NCBI GenBank assembly: GCA_016098155.1
Contig: JAAAJB010000498.1
Span: forward strand, 1-26,730
Source: Actinomortierella ambigua
Lineage: Eukaryota; Mortierellomycota; Mortierellomycetes; Mortierellales; Mortierellaceae
Direction of reading: 5' to 3'
Length of the DNA: 26,730 bases
The translations under genes were made by a program, and so were the position numbers. Positions 1-7,811 of this stretch are shown here, in pieces (within the stretch, counting starts at the first letter, position 1; the number at the start of each line of letters is the position of its first letter). The notes below the pieces were generated by a model. The model saw only the letters and a program-made list of their open reading frames with translations, ran no database searches and was not told the DNA's origin.

Positions 1-2
1 TG

Positions 3-410
3 GAGAGCATGAGTGCGCAGATGGATCTATCAGAGGCCAAGTTCAGCTTCAGGTTCCTTCGAGGTTGTCCAAATCTCTCGAAACTGGATCTTGAGTTCCC
101 CAACGGACCGGCGTATCCACTGGATGTGTCGACAGCCTTGACGAACTCAACCCAAGACATTTATCCCATTTTGCAGGACCTACAATTGGAAGGAGCATAC
201 ACCCTGGAGCTGGAAGACCTTCGAATATTGTTAGGACGCGCTCTTCCAGGCCTCACACGTCTCTACATGAGAACCGTTGGGACATGCACCAGAGAGCAAG
301 CGGAGGAGGTCACACGGGACCACCCCTCCATGGAATGTGTCACGTTTCAGCACCGATCGCGAAGCCTGAATGAGGTCGAAGGATGGGGCCTCAGTGGAGA
401 TAGACGATAG
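3..410 (+). CDS. F-box/LRR-like protein, 3' end only (copy 1)
   Basis: This is the C-terminal 135 or so codons of a gene that starts before the window; the frame is open from the first base. The residues form leucine-rich-repeat-like units (RFLRGCPNLSKLDLEFP, then LPGLTRLYMR) and end in WGLSGDRR before a TAG. It is a close paralogue of the C-terminal part of the gene at 604-2545, from its shared ESMSAQM start onward, and a more distant one of the gene at 24038-26107. Similarity to the former continues past the stop into the 3' UTR, which indicates a tandem duplication. F-box/LRR proteins usually select substrates for SCF ubiquitin ligases; that role is inferred, since the F-box end lies outside the window. 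Unlike copy 2, no lesion is seen in the visible part. Confidence 0.7.
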   Translation, partial: ESMSAQMDLSEAKFSFRFLRGCPNLSKLDLEFPNGPAYPLDVSTALTNSTQDIYPILQDLQLEGAYTLELEDLRILLGRALPGLTRLYMRTVGTCTREQAEEVTRDHPSMECVTFQHRSRSLNEVEGWGLSGDRR

Positions 411-487
411 GGGCGAAGGCCTTGCAGGTGGCATCTTCACATATTGAACGAGGGGCGATGAGGCGTTCATTCACTCTTCGACCTTCA

Positions 488-493
488 AATAAA
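488..493 (+). terminator. Poly(A) signal AATAAA of F-box copy 1
   Basis: AATAAA lies 78 nt after the copy 1 stop codon. The surrounding 3' UTR, from GAGGCGTTCAT to ATGTGTTT, resembles the 3' UTR of copy 2 around 2617-2660, including its AATAAA, so the duplication included the processing site. Confidence 0.6.
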
Positions 494-603
494 ATAGGTA
501 CAATGTGTTTGCTAAGCACTCATACGCCCATGGTGAGCATGTGTCACAGATGTATGGCTAACCCGAAGAAAAATTTTCCCCTCTTGCCCCCCCCTCGCTC
601 ATC

Positions 604-2545
604 ATGGCGACAATCAACATTGATGTCATTGCCCTCGTCATCGACAATGTCGACGACAATGGCACTCTATTCTCGCTCCTCACCGTCAACAAGCAGGTCT
701 TTCGGCATACTTGCGCAGTCCTGTACAGAGATCCCTTTCGCTTCATCCGCGAGGCACATGGGCACGATGACTCGACAGTAGAGAGAAAGCTGTCTCTTCT
801 TCGGCTGCTCTTGAGTCTCTCGCCAGCGGTAGACGACGATTCGAACCATTTACGCAAGGCATTGATCATCTCACCAAAGAACGGATTGGAACCAGAGGCC
901 CAACCAGCGACGATGGTCGACTATCTCTCGTTCATCCAATGTGTGCGATTCGGCGAATCCCTGCACTGGGGCTCATGGGTTGGTCGCAGTCCCAACCATC
1001 GCGAAGCTGTAGGCCTTAACTGCACTTTCAAACGTACAATGGCCTGGAGCATCTGTGGCCATCAACTTGGCCAGTTGCGTGAGCTTGATATTGAAGCGTC
1101 GGCTATCGAGCGTTTCGTTGAAGTGGCTTCACAACTCTGTCGACTGAGAATCATTGTCATAGGCAGCCTTGACATCAAATTGCTCCGTTCTCGTGGTGAC
1201 TTTGTATCTCGAACCTTCCAATCTGCCGTCCGTCTCGTCCAGGCTCTCCAAAATCACCATGGCATGGATCGGCTACTCGATTTCTACTTCCCTCGCTCTT
1301 CCAGAATCTTTGAGGACAGCATTGTATTTCGGTGGAATGTGGATATCCGCAAGATGCTCCCTCCTCTTCTGCCTCATGACCTTAAAGTGGCTCTACCTCT
1401 GCGACCAATGGACTCGTATGTGTCAAGGCTGACGGAGCTGAGGACTGAGAATGATCGGATGTCTTGGTGGAGGGAGGTATCCAAGGAGTACACCGACATG
1501 TCTGTTGGACAGATCTTACAGCGTTGTCGAAGGCTTGTCGCGTTGAGCCTGACGTTCCTCGCGGGAGGGATCGAAGACACAGGTGTGCTTGCATGGGCCG
1601 TCGGCGAGAGGCGTGATCGAGAAGCAGGAAGACTGTTGGCACCAGCGGTTCCTCTGGAGAGCCTTAGCCTGGAACTGGATGGACTTGGCACCGTGGATGC
1701 GATGCGAGTACTTACGGACGGTATCCGTGCATTTGGTCCGTCGCTTCATACACTCACGGTGACCTTAAATCCACCATACGAAGAGATGGAGGACGCAGGG
1801 CTGCAGCGACTACCTTTGCCGCAAGACGAATCGATGATGATGCGGCGACTACGCACCTTCACATTCTCAAGCTCTGTGGTTCAGCTGCTGGATGTCCGCC
1901 TCTTGCAGTCCTTCCCTAATCTGACCACACTAGGCGCTAGGCGTGTCCTTGCTCGGGAGTCAAGATACGAATGCGTCTCATCAAGACTGGCCTGTACTTT
2001 ACCTTCCCCATCTTACCAGTTTGAAGCTGGACGGGTTAGCGGTCTTCTTGTTCAATCCTGCGTCATTGCATGGCATGCCCCAGCTTCAGTTGATGGATTT
2101 TTTCTCGGGCGGGGTTAAACAAGGCGCTTCGGATGGTAGACCGACCTTGCGGGACAACTGGACATGGGACTGGAACTTACCCAAGCTGGAGAGCATGAGT
2201 GCGCAGATGAATCTTTCAGAAGCCAAATTCAGCCTCAGATTCCTTCGAGGTTGCCCAAATCTCTCGAGGCTGTATCTTGAATTCCCCGACGGACCGGCGT
2301 ATCCACTGGATGTGTCGTCAGTCTCGACGAACTCTCCCCAAGACATTTATCCCAAGTTGCAGGACCTACATTTGGAACGATATTGCACTCTAAAGCCGGA
2401 GGATCTTCAAATATTGTTAGTGCGCACTTTCCCAGGTCTCAAGGAACTCACAGCATCGGTAGGGCCCTGTACCAGAGAACAATTACGAAATGCCATACGG
2501 GACCACGCTCCGATGAAATGCTCCCTTAAAATTTTCCAGACGTGA
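604..2545 (+). pseudogene. F-box/LRR-like gene, frameshifted (copy 2)
   Basis: The reading frame opens at ATG 604 (MATINIDVIALVIDNVDD), an F-box-like N-terminus shared with the gene at 24038. It continues through LRR-like units to PNLTTLGA near 1937. There it leaves the frame that matches the paralogue. The matching sequence resumes in the next frame and runs to a TGA at 2545. The switch coincides with a perfect 7-bp tandem duplication (CTAGGCG twice, 1930-1943). Discounting one unit makes the 1,935-nt remainder divisible by three and gives equal spacing to the paralogue across the junction. A second frame change near 2530 cuts off the conserved WGLxGDRR tail. No intron of plausible length fits the junction. 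If intact it would be about 640 residues and probably an SCF adaptor. A sequencing error at 1930-1943 is the alternative to pseudogenisation. Confidence 0.75.
1930..1943 (+). repeat. 7-bp perfect tandem duplication causing the frameshift
   Basis: CTAGGCG occurs twice head to tail inside the F-box coding sequence. Seven bases shift the frame by +1, which is exactly the shift needed to move from the 604 frame to the frame that carries the rest of the homology. Confidence 0.85.
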
Positions 2546-2640
2546 ATGGAGTCCAAGCGTGGGGCCTAACAGGAGATAGGCGACACCAACACTGCTGAAC
2601 GAGAGATTGAGATTGAGGCGTCCATGCACTCTTAGATCCG

Positions 2641-2646
2641 AATAAA
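2641..2646 (+). terminator. Poly(A) signal AATAAA of F-box copy 2
   Basis: AATAAA lies 95 nt after the copy 2 stop, in sequence clearly related to the copy 1 3' UTR (CACTCTT...AATAAAATA..ATGTGTTT). Confidence 0.55.
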
Positions 2647-2837
2647 ATATGTCATGTGTTTCAGGCACTGTGTTTGATACGACTATGGCATGATGGTTTA
2701 TAGTGAGCCACAGCAGAGTGCATGGGTTTCCATTTTAAAATAATAAGGCGGGGCTCATTGCACATGTCGATCAATCGTAGTTGGTAGGCAGACTTTGAGG
2801 ACTGTGGGTTCGACAACGCCAATGTAGGCAGTGGGGC

Positions 2838-3524
2838 CATCCCAGTGCCTCGCCTGCGGCATATCATACCCGACCGCACAGTTTTGAGCTACATGGCGTA
2901 CACATCACCACTGCTACCTGGCGAAACTCTTTGAGCATTTTGCCCCACACGATTCGTGGCCACACCAGTGACCCAGCTCAACAGCGAGTCAAGGACGTGC
3001 ACTCAATTTCGGATCCACTCTTAGCAGAACATACATTGTGTAGCTTCTTGACCACGCCACGCAAAACCTCGATGTCACTGAAGGATTTCTGGTCCAAAAT
3101 GGCGATTCATTAACGGCTTAAATCGTTATCATGAGGCAACCCATGAAAGTACCACCCGTGCTCACGCATCCTCTTGCTAACAGCGATAGGGTCCACGCCG
3201 GTGGATGTTTAATTTTATACGGGCATGCTCAGCCTCCACTGCGTCAAGTAGGACACTGACATTCAGAACCCAGCCTTTGGCACACTGGTGTTTGACCTGC
3301 TATGATAGAGAGCCAGCCAAAATTTAACATCGTGTCCAAGCCAGAATATAAGCATTGGGGCGCGACTTGGCCACGAGGCGCGTTTGCCCTCCGCATTGCC
3401 AATGTTCAAGATCTGTTCAATGGCCTGATCATGAAGAATGTGGTGACTTCCACCTAGCCCGAACAGTGCTCGACGGGAGTATTGGCGCGAGTATCTGATC
3501 CAGACAACACTCATTGACCATCTT
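2838..3524 (+). pseudogene. Decayed copy of the GST-VOC fusion gene
   Basis: Collinear blocks match the intact gene downstream. 2843-2935 matches 4357-4453 (CCTCGCCTGCGGCATAT; FELHGVHITT, then YLAKLFE after a 1-nt deletion). 3137-3173 matches 4835-4871. 3227-3262 matches about 4940-4975, with an in-frame TAG. 3383-3508 matches 5089-5214 codon for codon, with another TAG where the intact gene has CAG. 3510-3524 matches the LIDRV end. Most of the GST C-terminal domain is missing, since only about 200 bp separates the first two blocks against about 385 bp in the intact gene. No counterpart of exon 1 is recognisable upstream. Both GST and VOC parts are present, so the fusion existed before this duplication. 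It is not translatable as a single product. Confidence 0.8.
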
Positions 3525-3902
3525 GGTTGGAAATGGTAGGGTCGATTCACCTGTTTCTGTATTTTGCAACTTTAGAAGCGATATGCGCAATACAGGTCCC
3601 AATAACCTTGGCACGCGAATCTGGGATAGTCATGGCTTTTATAAAAAAAAACACACATGTACGAATGGGTTGAGTTTTCGATGCTACAGGGTACTCTAGG
3701 ACTCAATGCTTTGCCGACACACACACACACAACGAGAAACAGTTCGGCCCCTTTACCATTTGCATGAGATGCAGCAACCACAGCGGTGTCTCTTTCCTCT
3801 TGTTTGCCAAGAAAAAAATGGGCGAGCGGTCGTAAGAAAACATTCACACGATCATCAATGCGCATGAATTGGGACAAAAGGGCATGGGTCGCTCCAGAAT
3901 GG

Positions 3903-3910
3903 TATAAAAG
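3903..3910 (+). promoter_or_regulatory. TATA box of the GST-VOC gene
   Basis: TATAAAAG lies 71 nt before the start codon at 3981, with a C-run and a CT-rich stretch in between. The distance suits a TATA-driven start about 30 nt downstream and a short 5' UTR. Confidence 0.6.
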
Positions 3911-3980
3911 ACCCTTGCACATCCCTTTCGGGTGTTTCCCCCCCCCCCAAGAGTCCTTGCTCCCCCTCTCTTGTAACAAA

Positions 3981-5258
3981 ATGACTTTGAAGACCCAACA
4001 ACACGAGTCTTTCCCCCAGACCACCACCACCGTCCCACAAACCCCAGAAGCGACTCCCGACGATGCAACTGTCACGAGCGGTGCATCTGACTCTCAGGAC
4101 GGGTCGACGTTCGAGTTGTGGAACATGAGTGTCTGTTCGCAGGTCGAGTTGCCCAGGTACATCCTGGCCTACTCCAGGGTACGTGCATCCACTCTCGACT
4201 GGATGGTGACTGACCATTGTGTGCGAGCACAAGAACAATAGTGATTCCTAACCACAGAAATGGTCGTTTCTCTCTCTCACGCATACACTCATCAATCAAA
4301 GGCTTCCTTCAAGATCTGCGAGGATCCCACTGAAGGCGCCTGCAGCGATATGGAAGCGCCAGCGCCCCGCCTGCGCCATATGCTCTCCGACGGGTCCGTC
4401 TTTGAGCTGCAAGGAGTGCACGTCATGACACGGTATCTCGCCAAGCTATTTGATCTCGAGGGCAACACGGCGCGCGAGAGTGCCATGCTGGACATGGTCT
4501 TTACCCGCACGACCAGTCTCGTCCAGCAGTGGATCGACATGGTCTACTCGAAACCCAACCCCCGCTCCATCGACCACTTTGAACGCTTTCTCGAAGACGC
4601 CACTCCAGCGATCGACGCCCTCGAAAACATTCTCGCCAAGAACGTCTACGACGGCTTCTTTTGCGGCGACGAGACCACCTACCCAGACCTGGCGTACTAC
4701 GCCTTCATCTCCCTTCTCCTGGACTGCCACCCAAAACTCTCCGCCAAGGTCTTCTCCCCGACCACTCACCCAGCGTCTGACAAACTCTACAAGCGCCTCA
4801 GGGGCGATGCTCGGCTGGCCACATTCACGTTAGACAATCCATGGAAGTACCACACCTGCTCGCGCGTGCTCGGCCTCGCCACCGTCGGCTTCTTGTCGTC
4901 CGACATCCAACAGTCGCTGACCTTCTACACCGACATGTTTGGCTTCAACTGTGTCAAGAAGGAGCTTCACGCTACAAACGCAAAACTCGGCAGGATCGAA
5001 TTCGAGTTACCAAACTCCCCCGCTACTCGCCTCTCCATCGAGGCAAGTGCTGGCATCCAGCCCCGCTCTGTCGATGCCGGGCAGGGCTGCTTTGCCTTCA
5101 ACGTTGCCAATGTCAAGGACTTGCTCGACTATTTAGTCGAGCACAAGGTCCGCGTCCTCACCCAGCCAGAACACCACCATTGGGGTACCCTCGCTCGAGT
5201 CTATGATCCTGACAACAACAGGATCACCCTCATCGACCGGGTCATTCCAAAACCCTGA
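3981..5258 (+). CDS. GST-like / glyoxalase-like (VOC) fusion protein
   Basis: Exons are 3981-4178 and 4302-5258 (GT at 4179, AG at 4301, phase 0), giving 384 residues. Residues 1-40 are a Thr/Ser/Pro-rich leader. Residues 42 to about 112 resemble a sigma-type GST thioredoxin fold (FELWNMSVCSQVELPRYILAY; later VMTRYLAKLFDLEGN). Residues about 113-240 fit the all-helical GST C-domain, with the TxxD capping motif in TTYPDLAYY. Residues about 252-380 are one VOC module (LSSDIQQSLTFYTDMFGF; RVYDPDNNRITLID). In the GST part the catalytic Tyr position reads Asn and the cis-Pro is absent. In the VOC part the usual metal-ligand positions read Thr, Cys and Thr. The protein may therefore bind rather than catalyse. 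Substrate is unknown. The fusion and exon structure are read directly; the loss of activity is inferred from manual alignment. Confidence 0.8.
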
Positions 5259-5322
5259 TTTCGTTCCCCCTGAGAAAAAAAAAAGAAAAAAAAGGATGCT
5301 CAGACATACTTCTTCCATTGTA

Positions 5323-5328
5323 AATAAA
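5323..5328 (+). terminator. Poly(A) signal of the GST-VOC gene
   Basis: AATAAA lies 65 nt after the stop codon and is followed by a CT-repeat tract (5335-5351). It lies only about 50 bp from the opposing poly(A) signal of the convergent eEF1B-gamma gene. Confidence 0.6.
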
Positions 5329-5378
5329 CCATGCTCTCTCTCTCTCTCTCAAGTGGTTTGGTTTGTTGAATGTTTTTT

Positions 5379-5384
5379 TTTATT
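5379..5384 (-). terminator. Poly(A) signal of the eEF1B-gamma gene
   Basis: TTTATT on the plus strand reads AATAAA on the minus strand, 124 nt beyond the eEF1B-gamma stop codon. Homopolymer T runs surround it (5372-5381, 5451-5462). Confidence 0.55.
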
Positions 5385-5507
5385 GATGTACAAAGCAATC
5401 AAGGAAAAAAAGGTCCTTTTCTTGCTTTCCTCCAGTAGGTATTGGGGGAGTTTTTTTTTTTTGTCTTTGCTTGGTGGGGCAATCTTGTGTAGACGAAAAA
5501 AAAAAAT

Positions 5508-7590
5508 TTACTTGAAGACCTTGCCGTCGTAGATCTTCTTGCCATCGACCTCACCCTCCCAGGCGAAGACCTGACCGATCTTGGTCTTGTTCTCCTCATC
5601 GGCGACAATCTTGACCCAGTTGTACGAGTCGTAGTCGGCAGCATCGGTGATCTCCTCGATCATCTCATCGGCGTTGCCGCGGACAATGAAGTAACCAGAG
5701 ATGATGTTGTTGTTGTTCTCACCAGCAACGACCAAGACACCGAAAGCGTACTTGCGGGCACGCTCCAGACGGTTCATCAGACCACCGGCCAAGTTGCTCG
5801 ACATGAACAGCTGGGTCAGCTCGTCGTTGTACTTGTAGTCGACCTTCCAGAACGAGTAGTCCTGGGTCAGGTCGATGTTCTCCCAAAGCCACTTCATGGC
5901 GACGGGGGTATCGTTGTTGGAGTACTGGCGCTTCCACTCATCCAGAACCATCTTGGCTGGGGGCAGCGACTCGAGCTTGGACTTGGGGCGGGGAGCCTCC
6001 TTGGGGACAAGGTCCTCCTCCTCCTCCTCCTTCTCCTTCTTGGCGGCCTTCTTCTCCTCCTTGGGCTTCTTCTCCTCCTTGGGCTTGTCCTCCTTCTTGG
6101 ACTCCTTCTTGGGGGCAGTGTACTTCATGGCGGTCTCGCAGAAAGCAAGCTCACCAGCGACGGCCTTCCAGTGGGGCTGGTTGACGATGGTGGTGAACCA
6201 ACGGGTGACGGCGGGGATGGTCTTGCGGAACTCGGCATCGAAGACGAGCTTGTAGCCCATGAAGAGGGTCGAGGCAGCGGAGATATCGGCCAGGGTGACG
6301 CGCTCACCGACCAGGTAGGTCTTCTTGATCAGGTGACGCTCCAGGGTCTGGAGCTTCGACTTGAGACGCTCAATGGCCGAGGTCTCGACGAGCTTGTTGT
6401 AGGGGGCATAGCCCAGGAGGGGGTAGACCCACTGGCCGAGAGCAGAGCCGATGGCCTGGTCAGCGAACTGAACCCACTGCTGGATCAGAGCCTCCTCGCC
6501 CTTGGTCTTGCCGACGATGGGCGAGTTGTCCTTGTAGTGGGCAACTGTGTAACGCGAGAGGGAGAGAGATAGAAAAGAAGACACACCTGTCAGCATACAT
6601 TTCGAGTCATAGATTGTGTTTTTTGCCGCAGTCTTCCCTCCAGTCTTTCCTCTTGCCCCCACCCATTCACACAAAGTGACCACCGCAAACAGCGGCGGCG
6701 ATAACATATTTCCAAGTTCAGATACCAAGTTCTCGACACAGATGATTAAGTCAGGGATAACTGATAAAAAAATGATTCATCCTTTTGAAAATATGCACTC
6801 TCGCCACTGTCCCAACTGCGCCCCTCCAATTGAGTCATGCTCTCTCCGGCGAGACTTACTGTAGTAGGCGATGGCACCAGACTCGATGATGTTGATACCG
6901 TCAGCACCCTCGAAAGCGGGGACCTAAACCAAAGACGCGTCATTTCAAGGAGTGAGAGAGTTAGATCCATGTTTACCATTTGAAGGCCCTCCAGAGAGGC
7001 AAAAGAGAAAAAGAAAAAAGATACAAAGGGGTAGGTAGGGGGGATATCGCTCAGATACCATATTCTCGACACAGTTGATTAAGTCAGGGATAACTGATAA
7101 AGAAAAAGTTCATCTTGGCAATTTGATCCAGCAGCCAGGACATCCATTCTCTCCTCTCGTGCGAGAGTGTAGGAACCGGATGGGGCCAGCTGGGATTTAA
7201 AAAAAATCAAAACACGAATCAAAACAAATCAGCAATTGCTGGTGGGGCGGAGGTAAGGGGAGGAGGGGATGTTTACCTGGGTGGCACCGAACTTCTGGAC
7301 GAACTCGGCGGAGACGTTGGTCTTGCCCATCTCGAACTTGCTGTCAACCTTGACCTCGAGGCCGTTGTACTTGGCGCAGACGAGGGCCTTGATGACACGA
7401 GGGTTCTCGGGGTAGGAGTAGATGGTCTACACAAAACATACAAGCGGACAAGAGAGCCAGAGCGTGTAAGGACCAATGATCCATCAAATACATGGCTAAT
7501 CTGTAATGACACAAGTCTAGCCATTGCTCCGGCAAGTGATCCGTAGACACAACAATAACAACAACATCAAGGACATACACCAATCGACAT
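5508..7590 (-). CDS. TEF4: Translation elongation factor eEF1B gamma subunit
   Basis: Four exons: 7590-7579 (only MSIG), 7426-7277, 6923-6860 and 6544-5508. All introns are GT-AG, and the product is 420 residues, normal for the family. Residues 1-80 are the GST N-domain (TIYSYPENPRVIKALVCAKYN; VPAFEGADGINIIESGAIAYY). Residues about 85-210 are the GST C-domain (VTLADISAASTLF). A Lys/Glu-rich linker follows. The C-terminal eEF1G domain starts near LESLPPAKMVLDEWKR and ends in KIYDGKVFK. eEF1B-gamma anchors the nucleotide-exchange complex that recharges eEF1A with GTP in the cytoplasm. The 5' UTR is strongly pyrimidine-rich, as in many translation genes. Introns 2 and 3 each carry a snR38-like snoRNA candidate. 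The gene is divergent from BUD32 and convergent with the GST-VOC gene. The symbol follows yeast usage. Confidence 0.97.
6705..6795 (-). ncRNA. snR38: C/D-box snoRNA candidate, snR38-like (copy 1)
   Basis: It lies in eEF1B-gamma intron 3, on the mRNA strand. Reading 5' to 3' there is an 11-bp terminal stem (6795-6785 with 6715-6705, one G-U pair). Next comes box C AGGATGA (6783-6777, one mismatch to RTGATGA), then antisense element CAGTTATCCCTG (6763-6752), D' box CTTA (6750-6747) and box D CTGA (6721-6718). The antisense element is perfectly complementary to CAGGGATAACTG of LSU rRNA. By the D'+5 rule it points to the middle G of GGG, which is Gm2815 in yeast numbering. From established knowledge, yeast snR38 guides Gm2815 and lies in the intron of TEF4, the same host gene. 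The rRNA sequence is recalled, not searched. Confidence 0.85.
7046..7122 (-). ncRNA. snR38: C/D-box snoRNA candidate, snR38-like (copy 2)
   Basis: It lies in eEF1B-gamma intron 2, on the mRNA strand. Box C is AAGATGA (7116-7110) and box D is CTGA (7054-7051). The antisense element is identical to copy 1 (7096-7085) and is followed by the same CTTA D' box. The C-to-D segment is 66 nt in both copies, with 58 of 66 positions identical. The terminal stem differs in sequence from copy 1 but still pairs: ATTGC (7122-7118) with GCGAT (7050-7046), one G-U. An outer GGAT/ATCC pairing is also possible. Conservation of boxes and guide, together with a replaced but still pairing stem, argues for a functional RNA rather than a chance repeat. 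The box D guide region is less conserved, so one guide per RNA is likely. Confidence 0.82.
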
Positions 7591-7811
7591 CTTGAAAGTG
7601 TTTGGAGGGGGGATGAAGAGAAAAGAAGAGATTCGCCCAGTTGGTGCACTTTTATCAAGAAAAATTTTCCCTGTCGTTCTACGAACAAAAAAAAAAAAAA
7701 AATTAGCACGTCACCGAATCGCCCAAAGACGCTCAACTGAGCGGTCAAGTCGCGCACGCCTATTCTTGTGATGCAAGGGCGTTTTTGAGCATCAAAACCG
7801 CAGACTTTGCC
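7591..7811. promoter_or_regulatory. Shared divergent promoter, eEF1B-gamma / BUD32
   Basis: Only 221 bp separates the two start codons, so both 5' UTRs and promoters lie here. On the minus strand the 60 nt before the eEF1B-gamma ATG are rich in C and T (CTTCTTTTCTCTTCATCCCC). A run of 17 A (7686-7702, plus strand) sits near the middle and could exclude nucleosomes. No convincing TATA box is seen in either direction. Confidence 0.55.

Noticed and set aside
2780..2825. tRNA-like A and B box sequence (TAGTTGGTAGGC, GGTTCGACAAC)
   Set aside because: No anticodon stem or acceptor stem can be paired around it, and the segment directly adjoins the GST-VOC pseudogene.
6171..6572. Antisense 133-codon open frame over eEF1B-gamma exon 4
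   Set aside because: It is a mirror of a strongly biased, conserved coding exon on the other strand.
7427..7578. Third snoRNA in eEF1B-gamma intron 1
   Set aside because: TTGATGT and TTGATGG occur but no CTGA box or terminal stem is present.
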